Shown here piece by piece: positions 35,001 to 47,000 of a stretch of 64,000 nucleotides of DNA (its first letter is position 1; each line of letters opens with the position of its first letter). The notes beneath the pieces are model-generated. The model did no database searches and was not told the DNA's origin. It saw nothing but the letters and a program-made list of their open reading frames with translations. Location: the NCBI GenBank assembly GCA_030267565.1, contig BRXU01000001.1, forward strand, positions 3,596,001 to 3,660,000. Reading direction: 5' to 3'. The position numbers were made by a program, and so were the translations under genes. The DNA comes from Pleodorina starrii (taxonomy: Eukaryota > Chlorophyta > Chlorophyceae > Chlamydomonadales > Volvocaceae).

Positions 35001-38000
35001 CCGGTCGGAAGGAACGGAAGCATCGGAAGCCCGTTTTGACCCCCCCCTTCCCCTGGGGCCCTCCAGCCGTTCGGAAGGAACGGAAGCATCGGAAGCCCGT
35101 TTTGACCCCCCCCGTCCCCTGGGGCCCTCCGGCCGGTCGGAAGGAACGGAAGCATCGGAAGCCCGTTTTGACCCCCCCCCCCTCCCCTGGGGACCTCCGG
35201 CCGGTCGGAAGGAACGGAAGGATCGGAAGCCCGTTTTGACCCCCCCCCTCCCCTGGGGCCCTCCGGCCGGTCAGAAGGAACGGAAGCATTGGAAGCCCGT
35301 TTTGACCCCCCCCCTCCCCTGGGGCCCTCCGGCCGGTCGGAAGGAACGGAAGCATCGGAAGCCCGTTTTGACCCCCCCCTCCCCTGGGGCCCTCCGGCCG
35401 GTCGGAAGGTTCGGAAGGATCGGAAGCCCGTTTTGACCCCCCCCTCCCCGGGGGCCCTCCGGCCGGTCGGAAGGAACGGAAGGATCGGAAGCCCGTTTTG
35501 ACCCCCCCCCCTCCCCTGGGGCCCTCCGGCCGGTCGGAAGGAACGGAAGCATCGGAAGCCCGTTTTGACCCCCCCCCCTCCCCTGGGGCCCTCTGGCCGG
35601 TCGGAAGGAACGGAAGGATCGGAAGCCCGTTTTGACCCCCCCCTCCCCTGGGGCCCTCCGGCCGGTCGGAAGGAACGGAAGCATCGGAAGCCCGTTTTGA
35701 CCCCCCCCCCTCCCCTGGGGCCCTCCGGCTGGTCGGAAGGAACGGAAGGATCGGAAGCCCGTTTTGACCCCCCCCCCCCTCCCCTGGGGCCCTCCGGCCG
35801 GTCAGAAGGACCGGAAGCATCGGAAGCCCGTTTTGACCCCCCCCCTCCCCTGGGGCCCTCCGGCCGGTCGGAAGGAACGGAAGCATCGGAAGCCCGTTTT
35901 GACCCCCCCCTCCCCTGGGGCCCACCGGCCGGTCGGAAGGAACGGAAGCATCGGAAGCCCGTTTTGACCCCCCCCTGCCCCGGGGGCCCTCCAGCCGTTC
36001 GGAAGGAACGGAAGCATCGGAAGCCCGTTTTGACCCCCCCCCTCCCCGGGGGCCCTCCGGCCGGTCGGAAGGAACGGAAGGATCGGAAGCCCGTTTTGAC
36101 CCCCCCCTCCCCTGGGGCCCTCCGGCCGGTCGGAAGGAACGGAAGGATCGGAAGCCCGTTTTGACCCCCCCCCCTCCCCTGGGGCCCTCCGGCCGGTCGG
36201 AAGGAACGGAAGCATCGGAAGCCCGTTTTGACCCCCCCCCCTCCCCTGGGGCCCTCTGGCCGGTCGGAAGGAACGGAAGGATCGGAAGCCCGTTTTGACC
36301 CCCCCCCTCCCCTGGGGCCCTCCGGCCGGTCGGAAGGAACGGAAGCATCGGAAGCCCGTTTTGACCCCCCCCCCTCCCCTGGGGCCCTCCGGCCGGTCGG
36401 AAGGAACGGAAGGATCGGAAGCCCGTTTTGACCCCCCCCCCCCTCCCCTGGGGCCCTCCGGCCGGTCAGAAGGAACGGAAGCATCGGAAGCCCGTTTTGA
36501 CCCCCCCCGTCCCCTGGGGCCCTCCGGCCGGTCAGAAGGAACGGAAGCATCGGAAGCCCGTTTTGACCCCCCCCCCTCCCCTGGGGCCCTCCGGCCGGTC
36601 GGAAGGAACGGAAGCATCGGAAGCCCGTTTTGACCCCCCCCTCCCCTGGGGCCCTCCGGCCGGTCGGAAGGAACGGAAGCATCGGAAGCCCGTTTTGACC
36701 CCCCCCTTCCCCTGGGGCCCTCCAGCCGTTCGGAAGGAACGGAAGCATCGGAAGCCCGTTTTGACCCCCCCCCTCCCCGGGGGCCCGCCGGCCGGTCGGA
36801 AGGAACGGAAGCATCGGAAGCCCGTTTTGACCCCCCCCCCCTCCCCTGGGGACCTCCGGCCGGTCGGAAGGAACGGAAGGATCGGAAGCCCGTTTTGACC
36901 CCCCCCCTCCCCTGGGGCCCTCCGGCCGGTCAGAAGGAACGGAAGCATTGGAAGCCCGTTTTGACCCCCCCCCCTCCCCTGGGGCCCTCCGGCCGGTCGG
37001 AAGGAACGGAAGCATCGGAAGCCCGTTTTGACCCCCCCCTCCCCTGGGGCCCTCCGGCCGGTCGGAAGGTTCGGAAGGATCGGAAGCCCGTTTTGACCCC
37101 CCCCTCCCCTGGGGCCCTCCGGCCGGTCGGAAGGAACGGAAGGATCGGAAGCCCGTTTTGACCCCCCCCCCTGGGGCCCTCCGGCCGGTCGGAAGGAACG
37201 GAAGCATCGGAAGCCCGTTTTGAGACCCCCCCCTCCCCTGGGGCCCTCTGGCCGGTCGGAAGGAACGGAAGGATCGGAAGCCCGTTTTGACCCCCCCCTC
37301 CCCTGGGGCCCTCCGGCCGGTCGGAAGGAACGGAAGCATCGGAAGCCCGTTTTGACCCCCCCCCCTCCCCTGGGGCCCTCCGGCCGGTCGGAAGGAACGG
37401 AAGGATCGGAAGCCCGTTTTGACCCCCCCCCCCTCCCCTGGGGCCCTCCGGCCGGTCAGAAGGAACGGAAGCATCGGAAGCCCGTTTTGACCCCCCCCCC
37501 TCCCCTGGGGCCCTCCGGCCGGTCGGAAGGAACGGAAGCATTGGAAGCCCGTTTTGACCCCCCCCCCTCCCCTGGGGCCCACCGGCCGGTCGGAAGGAAC
37601 GGAAGCATCGGAAGCCCGTTTTGACCCCCCCCTTCCCCTGGGGCCCTCCCGCCGTTCGGAAGGAACGGAAGCATCGGAAGCCCTTTTTTACCCCCCCCCC
37701 TCCCCTGGGGCCCTCCGGCCGGTCGGAAGGAACGGAAGCATCGGAAGCCCGTTTTGACCCCCCCCTCCCCTGGGGCCCTCCGGCCGGTCGGAAGGAACGG
37801 AAGGATCGGAAGCCCGTTTTGACCCCCCCCCCTCCCCTGGGGCCCTCCGGCCGGTCGGAAGGAATGGAAGGATCGGAAGCCCGTTTTGACCCCCCCCCCT
37901 CCCCTGGGGCCCTCCGGCCGGTCGGAAGGAACGGAAGCATCGGAAGCCCGTTTTGACCCCCCCCTCCCCTGGGGCCCTCTGGCCGGTCGGAAGGAACGGA

Positions 38001-41000
38001 AGGATCGGAAGCCCGTTTTGACCCCCCCCTCCCCTGGGGCCCTCCGGCCGGTCGGAAGGACCGGAAGCATCGGAAGCCCGTTTTGACCCCCCCCTCCCCT
38101 GGGGCCCTCCGGCCGGTCGGAAGGAACGGAAGGATCGGAAGCCCGTTTTGACCCCCCCCCCTCCCCTGGGGCCCTCCGGCCGGTCGGAAGGAACGGAAGC
38201 ATCGGAAGGGTGTTTGGACCCCCCCCTCCCCTGGGGCCCTCCGGCCGGTCGGAAGGAACGGAAGCATCGGAAGCCCGTTTTGACCCCCCCCCCTCCCCTG
38301 GGGCCCTCCGGCCGGTCGGAAGGAACGGAAGGATCGGAAGCCCGTTTTGACCCCCCCCCCTGGGGCCCTCACGCCGGTCGGAAGGAACGGAAGGATCGGA
38401 AGCCCGTTTTGACCCCCCCCCCCTCCCCTGGGGCCCTCCGGCCGGTCGGAAGGAACAGAAGGATCGGAAGCCCGTTTTGACCCCCCCCCCTCCCCTGGGG
38501 CCCTCCGGCCGGTCGGAAGGAACGGAAGCATCGGAAGCCCGTTTTGATCCCCCCCCTCCCCTGGGGCCCTCCGGCCGGTCGGAAGGAACGGAAGCATCGG
38601 AAGCCCGTTTTGGCCCCCCCCCGCCCCGGGGGCCCTCTGGCCGGTCGGAAGGAACGGCAGTATCGGAAGCCGGTTTGTCCCCCCCCCTCCCCTGGGGCCC
38701 TCCGGCCGGTCGGAAGGAACGGAAGCATCGGAAGCCCGTTTGGGCCCCCCCCCTCCCCTGGGGCCCTCCGGCCGGTCGGAAGGAACGGAAGCATCGGAAG
38801 CCCGTTTTGACCCCCCCCTCCCCTGGGGCCCACCAGCCGGTCGGAAGGAACGGAAGCATCGGAAGCCCGTTTTGACCCCCCCCTCCCCTGGGGCCCACCG
38901 GCCGGTCGGAAGTAACGGAAGCATCGGAAGCCCGTTTTGACCCCCCCCTTCCCCTGGGGCCCACCGGCCGGTCGGAAGGAACGGAAGCATCGGAAGCCCG
39001 TTTTGACCCCCCCTTCCCCTGGGGCCCTCCAGCCGTTCGGAAGGAACGGAAGCATCGGAAGCCCGTTTTGACCCCCCCCCCTCCCCTGGGGCCCTCCGGC
39101 CGGTCGGAAGTAACGGAAGCATCGGAAGCCCGTTTTGACCCCCCCCCTCCCCTGGGGCCCTCCGGCCGGTCGGAAGGAACGGAAGGATCAGAAGCCCGTT
39201 TTGACCCCCCCCCTTCCCCTGGGGCCCTCCGGCCGGTCAGAAGGAACGGAAGCATCGGAAGCCCGTTTTGACCCCCCCCCTCCCCTGGGGCCCTCCGGCC
39301 GGTCGGAAGGAACGGAAGCATCGGAAGCCCGTTATGACCACCCCCCTCCCCTGGGGCCCTCCGGCCGGTCGGAAGGAACGGAAGGATCGGAAGCCCGTTT
39401 TGACCCCCCCCCTCCCCTGGGGCCCGCCGGCCGGTCGGAAGGAACGGAAGGATCGGAAGCCCGTTTTGACCCCCCCCCTCCCCTGGGGCCCTCCGGCCGG
39501 TCGGAAGGAACGGAAGCATCGGAAGCCCGTTTTGACCCCCCCCCTCCCCTGGGGCCCTCCGGCCGGTCGGAAGGAACGGAAGCATCGGAAGCCCGTTTTG
39601 ACCCCCCCCCCTCCCCTGGGGCCCTCCGGCCGGTCGGAAGGAACGGAAGGATCGGAAGCCCGTTTTGACCCCCCCCCTCCCCTGGGGCCCTCCGGCCGGT
39701 CAGAAGGAACGGAAGCATCGGAAGCCCGTTTTTACCTCCCCCCCTCCCCCGGGGCCCTCCGGCCGGTCGGAAGGAACGGAAGCATCGGAAGCCCGTTTTG
39801 ACCCCCCCCCTCCCCTGGGGCCCTCCGGCCGGTCGGAAGGAACGGAAGGATCGGAAGCCCGTTTTGACCCCCCCCCTCCCCTGGGGCCCTCCGGCCGGTC
39901 GGAAGGAACGGAAGGATCGGAAGCCCGTTTTGACCCCCCCCCTCCCCTGGGGCCCTCTGGCCGGTCGGAAGGAACGGAAGGATCGGAAGCCCGTTTTGAC
40001 CCCCCCCCACCCCTGGGGCCCTCCGGCCGGTCGGAAGGGAGGGAAGCATCGGAAGCCCGTTTTGAACCCCCCCCCTCCCCTGGGGCCCTCCGGCCGGTCG
40101 GAAGGAACGGAAGGATCGGAAGCCCGTTTTGACCCCCCCCCTCCCCTGGGGCCCTCCGGCCGGTCAGAAGGAACGGAAGCATCGGAAGCCCGTTTTGACC
40201 CCCCCCCTCCCCTGGGGCCCTCCGGCCGGTCGGAAGGAACGGAAGCATCGGAAGCCCGTTTTGACCCCCCCCCTCCCCTGGGGCCCACCGGCCGGTCGGA
40301 AGGAACGGAAGCATCGGAAGCCCGTTTTGACCCCCCCCCTTTCCCCTGGGGCCCTCCAGCCGTTCGGAAGGAACGGAAGCATCGGAAGCCCGTTTTGACC
40401 CCCCCCCTCCCCTGGGGCCCTCCGGCCGGTCGGAAGGAACGGAAGCATCGGAAGCCCGTTTTGCCCCCCCCCCCGCCCCGGGGGCCCTCCGGCCGGTCGG
40501 AAGGAACGGAAGGATCGGAAGCCCGTTTTGACCCCCCCCTCCCCTGGGGCCCTCCGGCCGGTCAGAAGGAACGGAAGCATCGGAAGCCCGTTTTGACCCC
40601 CCCCCCTCCCCTGGGGCCCACCGGCCGGTCGGAAGGAACGGAAGCATCGGAAGCCCGTTTTGACCTCCCCCCCTCCCCTGGGGCCCTCCGGCCGGTCGGA
40701 AGGAACGGAAGGATCGGAAGCCCGTTTTGACCCCCCCCCTCCCCTGGGGCCCTCCGGCCGGTCGGAAGGAACGGAAGGATCGGAAGCCCGTTTTGACCCC
40801 CCCACGCTCCCCTGGGGCCCTCCGGCCGGTCGGAAGGAATGGAAGCATCGGAAGCCCGTTTTGACCCCCCCCTCCCCTGGGGCCCTCTGGCCGGTCGGAA
40901 GGAACGGAAGGATCGGAAGCCCGTTTTGACCCCCCCCCCTCCCCTGGGGCCCTCCGGCCGGTCGGAAGGACCGGAAGCATCAGAAGCCCGTTTTGACCCC

Positions 41001-44000
41001 CCCTCCCCTGGGGCCCTCCGGCCGGTCGGAAGGAACGGAAGGATCGGAAGCCCGTTTTGACCCCCCCCCCTCCCCTGGGGCCCTCCGGCCGGTCGGAAGG
41101 AACGGAAGCATCGGAAGCCCGTTTTGACCCCCCCCCCCCTCCCCTGGGGCCCTCCGGCCGGTCGGAAGGAACGGAAGGATCGGAAGCCCGTTTTTACCCC
41201 CCCCCTCCCCTGGGGCCCTCCGGCCGGTCAGAAGGAACGGAAGCATCGGAAGCCGGTTTTGACCCCCCCCCCTCCCCTGGGGCCCTCCGGCCGGTCGGAA
41301 GGAACGGAAGCATCGGAAGCCCGTTTTGACCCCCCCCCCTCCCCGGGGGCCCTCCGGCCGGTCTGAAGGAACGGAAGCATCGGAAGCCCGTTTTGACCCC
41401 CCCCCTCCCCTGGGGCCCTCCGGCCGGTCGGAAGGAACGGAAGGATCGGAAGCCCGTTTTGACCCCCCCCCCTCCTCTGGGGCCCTCCGGCCGGTCGGAA
41501 GGAACGGAAGCATCGGAAGCCCGTTTTGACCCCCCCCCCTCCCCTGGGGCCCTCTGGCCGGTCGGAAGGAACGGAAGGCATCGGAAGCCCGTTTTGACCC
41601 CCCCCCCCTCCCCTGGGGCCCTCCGGCCTGACGGAAGGAACGGAAGCAACGGAAGCCCGTTTTTTCCCCCCCCCCTCCCCTGGGGCCCTCCGGCCGGTCA
41701 GAAGGAACGGAAGCATCGGAAGCCCGTTTTGACCCCCCCCCCTCCCCTGGGGCCCTCCGGCCGGTCGGAAGGAACGGAAGCATCGGAAGCCCGTTTTGAC
41801 CCCCCCCCCTCCCCTGGGGCCCTCCGGCCGGTCGGAAGGAACGGAAGCATCGGAAGCCCGTTTTGACCCCCCCCCCTCCCCTGGGGCCCTCCGGCCGGTC
41901 GGAAGGAACGGAAGCATGGGAAGCCGGTTTTTACCCCCCCCCCCTCCCCTGGGGCCCTCCGGCCGGTCGGAAGGAACGGAAGCATCGGAAGCCCGTTTTG
42001 ACCCCCCCCCCTCCCCTGGGGCCCTCCGGCCGGTCGGAAGGAACGGAAGCATCGGAAGCCCGTTTTGACCCCCCCCCCCTCCCCTGGGGCCCTCCGGCCG
42101 GTCGGAAGGAACGGAAGGATCGGAAGCCCGTTTTGACCCCCCCCCTCCCCTGGGGCCCTCCGGCCGGTCGGAAGGAACGGAAGCATCGGAAGCCCGTTTT
42201 GACCCCCCCCCCTCCCCTGGGGCCCTCCGGCCGGTCGGAAGGAACGGAAGCATCGGAAGCCCGTTTTGACCCCCCCCCCTCCCCAGGGGCCCTCCGGCCG
42301 GTCGGAAGGACCGGAAGCATCGGAAGCCCGTTTTGACCCCCCCCCCTCCCCTGGGGCCCTCCGGCCGGTCAGAAGGAACGGAAGCATCGGAAGCCTGTTT
42401 TGACCCCCCCCCTCCCCTGGGGCCCTCCGGCCGGTCGGAAGGAACGGAAGCATCGGAAGCCCGTTTTGACCTCCCCCCCACCCCTGGGGCCCTCCGGCCG
42501 GTCGGAAGGAACGGAAGCATCGGAAGCCCGTTTTGACCCCCCCCCCTCCCCTGGGGCCCTCCGGCCGGTCTGAAGGAACGGAAGGATCGGAAGCCCGTTT
42601 TGACCCCCCCCCCTCCCCTGGGGCCCTCCGGCCGGTCAGAAGGAACGGAACGATCGGACCCCCGTTTTTACCCCCCCCCCTCCCCTGGGGCCCTCCGGCC
42701 GGTCGGAAGGAACGGAAGCATCGGAAGCCCGTTTTGACCCCCCCCCCTCCCCTGGGGCCCTCCGGCCGGTCGGAAGGAACGGAAGGATCGGAAGCCCGTT
42801 TTGACCCCCCCCTCCACGGGGGCCCTCCGGCCGGTCGGAAGGAACGGAAGGATCGGAAGCCCGTTTTGTCCCCCCCCCCTCCCCTGGGGCCCTCCGGCCG
42901 GTCGGAAGGAACGGAAGCATCGGAAGCCCGTTTTGAGGCCCCCCCCCCCTCCCCTGGGGCCCTCTGGCCGGTCGGAAGGAACGGAAGGATCGGAAGCCCG
43001 TTTTGACCCCCCCCCTCCCCTGGGGCCCGCCGGCCGGTCGGAAGGAACGGAAGCATCGGAAGCCCGTTTTGACCCCCCCCCCTCCCCTGGGGCCCTCCGG
43101 CCGGTCAGAAGGAACGGAAGCATCGGAAGCCCGTTTTGACCCCCCCCCTCCCCTGGGGCCCTCCGGCCGGTCGGAAGGAACGGAAGCATCGGAAGCCCGT
43201 TTTGACCCCCCCCCTCCCCTGGGGCCCTCTGGCCGGTCGGAAGGAACGGAAGCATCGGAAGCCCGTTTTGCCCCCCCCCCTCCCCTGGGGCCCTCCGGCC
43301 GGTCAGAAGGAACGGAAGCATCGGAAGCCCGTTTTGACCCCCCCCCGGCCCCTGGGGCCCTCCGGCCGGTCAGAAGGAACGGAAGCATCGGAAGCCCGTT
43401 TTGACCCCCCCCCTCCCCTGGGGCCCTCCGGCCGGTCGGAAGGAACGGAAGCATCGGAAGCCCGTTTTGACCCCCCCCCTCCCCTGGGGCCCTCCGGCCG
43501 GTCGGAAGGAACGGAAGCATCGGAAGCCCGTTTTGACCCCCCCCCCTCCCCTGGGGCCCTCCGGCCGGTCGGAAGGAACGGAAGCATCGGAAGCCCGTTT
43601 TGACCCCCCCCCCTCCCCTGGGGCCCTCCGGCCGGTCGGAAGGAACGGAAGCATCGGAAGCCCGTTTTGACCCCCCCCCTCCCCTGGGGCCCTCCGGCCG
43701 GTCGGAAGGAACGGAAGGATCGGAAGCCCGTTTTGACCCCCCCCCCTCCCCTGGGGCCCTCCGGCCGGTCGGAAGGAACGGAAGCATCGGAAGCCCGTTT
43801 TGGCCCCCCCCCTCCCCTGGGGCCCACCGGCCGGTCGGAAGGAACGGAAGCATCGGAAGCCCGTTTTGACCCCCCCCCTCCCCTGGGGCCCTCCGGCCGG
43901 TCGGAAGGAACGGAAGCATCGGAAGCCCGTTTTGACCCCCCCCCCTCCCCTGGGGCCCTCCGGCCGGTCGGAAGGAACGGAAGCATCGGAAGCCCGTTTT

Positions 44001-47000
44001 GACCCCCCCCCCTCCCCTGGGGCCCTCCGGCCGGTCGGAAGGAACGGAAGCATCGGAAGCCCGTTTTGACCCCCCCCCTCCCCTGGGGCCCTCCGGCCGG
44101 TCGGAAGGAACGGAAGCATCGGAAGCCCGTTTTGACCCCCCCCCTCCCCTGGGGCCCTCCGGCCGGTCGGAAGGAACGGAAGCATCGGAAGCCCGTTTTG
44201 ACCCCCCCCCTCCCCTGGGGCCCTCCGGCCGGTCGGAAGGAACGGAAGGATCGGAAGCCCGTTTTGACCCCCCCCCCTCCCCTGGGGCCCTCCGGCCGGT
44301 CGGAAGGAACGGAAGCATCGGAAGCCCGTTTTGACCCCCCCCCTCCCCGGGGGCCCTCCGGCCGGTCGGAAGGCACGGAAGCATCGGAAGCCCGTTTTGA
44401 CCCCCCCCCTCCCCTGGGGCCCTCCGGCCGGTCGGAAGGAACGGAAGGATCGGAAGCCCGTTTTGACCCCCCCCCTCCCCTGGGGCCCTCCGGCCGGTCG
44501 GAAGGAACGGAAGGATCGGAAGCCCGTTTTGACCCCCCCCTCCCCTGGGGCCCTCCGGCCGGTCGGAAGGAACGGAAGCATCGGAAGCCCGTTTTGACCC
44601 CCCCCCTCCCCTGGGGCCCTCCGGCCGGTCGGAAGGAACGGAAGATCGGAAGCCCGTTTTGACCCCCCCCCCCTCCCCTGGGGCCCTCCGGCCGGTCGGA
44701 AGGAACGGAAGGCATCGGAAGCCCGTTTTGACCCCCCCCCTCCCCTGGGGCCCTCCGGCCGGTCGGAAGGAACGGAAGCATCGGAAGCCCGTTTTGACCC
44801 CCCCCCTCCCCTGGGGCCCTCCGGCCGGTCGGAAGGAACGGAAGCATCGGAAGCCCGTTTTGACCCCCCCCCTCCCCTGGGGCCCTCCGGCCGGTCGGAA
44901 GGAACGGAAGCATCGGAAGCCCGTTTTGACCCCCCCCCCTCCCCTGGGGCCCTCCGGCCGGTCGGAAGGAACGGAAGCATCGGAAGCCCGTTTTGACCCC
45001 CCCCCTCCCCTGGGGCCCTCCGGCCGGTCGGAAGGAACGGAAGCATCGGAAGCCCGTTTTGACCCCCCCCCCTCCCCTGGGGCCCTCCGGCCGGTCGGAA
45101 GGAACGGAAGCATCGGAAGCCCGTTTTGACCCCCCCCCTCCCCTGGGGCCCGCAGGCCGGTCGGAAGGAACGGAAGGATCGGAAGCCCGTTTTGACCCCC
45201 CCCCTCCCCTGGGGCCCTCCGGCCGGTCGGAAGGAACGGAAGCATCGGAAGCCCGTTTTGACCCCCCCCCACCCCTGGGGCCCACCGGCCGGTCGGAAGG
45301 AACGGAAGGATCGGAAGCCCGTTTTGACCCCCCCCCCTCCCCTGGGGCCCTCCGGCCGGTCGGAAGGAACGGAAGGATCGGAAGCCCGTTTTGACCCCCC
45401 CCCCTCCCCTGGGGCCCTCCGGCCGGTCGGAAGGAACGGAAGCATCGGAAGCCCGTTTTGACCCCCCCCCTCCCCTGGGGCCCTCCGGCCGGTCGGAAGG
45501 AACGGAAGCATCGGAAGCCCGTTTTGACCCCCCCCCTCCCCGGGGGCCCGCCGGCCGGGCGGAAGGACCGGAAGGATCGGAAGCCCGTTTTTCCCCCCCC
45601 CCTCCCCTGGGGCCCTCCGGCCGGTCTGAAGGAACGGAAGCATCGGAAGCCCGTTTTGCCCCCCCCCCTCCCCTGGGGCCCTCCGGCCGGTCGGAAGGAA
45701 CGGAAGCATCGGAAGCCCGTTTTGACCCCCCCCCTCCCCTGGGGCCCTCCGGCCGGTCGGAAGGAACGGAAGCATCGGAAGCCCGTTTTGACCCCCCCCC
45801 TCCCCTGGGGCCCTCCGGCCGGTCGGGAGGAACGGAAGCATCGGAAGCCGGTTTTGACCCCCCCCCTCCCCTGGGGCCCTCCGGCCGGTCGGAAGGAACG
45901 GAAGGATCGGAAGCCCGTTTTGACCCCCCCCCTCCCCTGGGGCCCTCCGGCCGGTCGGAAGGAACGGAAGCATCGGAAGCCCGTTTTGACCCCCCCCTTC
46001 CCCTGGGGCCCTCCGGCCGGTCGGAAGGAACGGAAGCATCGGAAGCCCGTTTTGACCCCCCCCCTCCCCTGGGGCCCTCCGGCCGGTCGGAAGGAACGGA
46101 AGCATCGGAAGCCCGTTTTGTCCCCCCCCCGTCCCCTGGGGCCCTCCGGCCGGTCGGAAGGAACGGAAGGATCGGAAGCCCGTTTTGTCCCCCCCCCCTC
46201 CCCTGGGGCCCTCCGGCCGGTCGGAAGGAACGGAAGCATCGGAAGCCCGTTTTGACCCCCCCCCTCCCCTGGGGCCCTCCGGCCGGTCGGAAGGAACGGA
46301 AGCATCGGAAGCCCGTTTTGACCCCCCCCCGCCCCGGGGGCCCACCGGCCGGTCGGAAGGACCGGAAGCATCGGAAGCCCGTTTTGACCCCCCCCTCCCC
46401 TGGGGCCCTCCGGCCGGTCGGAAGGAACGGAAGGATCGGAAGCCCGTTTTGACCCCCCCCCTCCCCTGGGGCCCTCCGGCCGGTCGGAAGGAACGGAAGC
46501 ATCGGAAGCCCGTTTTGACCCCCCCCCTCCCCTGGGGCCCTCCGGCCGGTCGGAAGGAACGGAAGGATCGGAAGCCCGTTTTGACCCCCCCCTCCCCTGG
46601 GGCCCTCCGGCCGGTCAGAAGGAACGGAAGCATCGGAAGCCCGTTTTGAACCCCCCCCTCCCCTGGGGCCCTCCGGCCGGTCGGAAGGAACGGAAGCATC
46701 GGAAGCCCGTTTTGACCCCCCCCCTCCCCTGGGGCCCTCCGGCCGGTCGGAAGGAACGGAAGGATCGGAAGCCCGTTTTGCCCCCCCCCGTCCCCTGGGG
46801 CCCTCCGGCCGGTCGGAAGGAACGGAAGCATCGGAAGCCCGTTTTGACCCCCCCCTCCCCTGGGGCCCTCCGGCCGGTCAGAAGGAACGGAAGCATCGGA
46901 AGCCCGTTTTGACCCCCCCCTCCCCTGGGGCCCTCCGGCCGGTCGGAAGGAACGGAAGCATCGGAAGCCCGTTATGACCACCCCCCTCCCCTGGGGCCCT

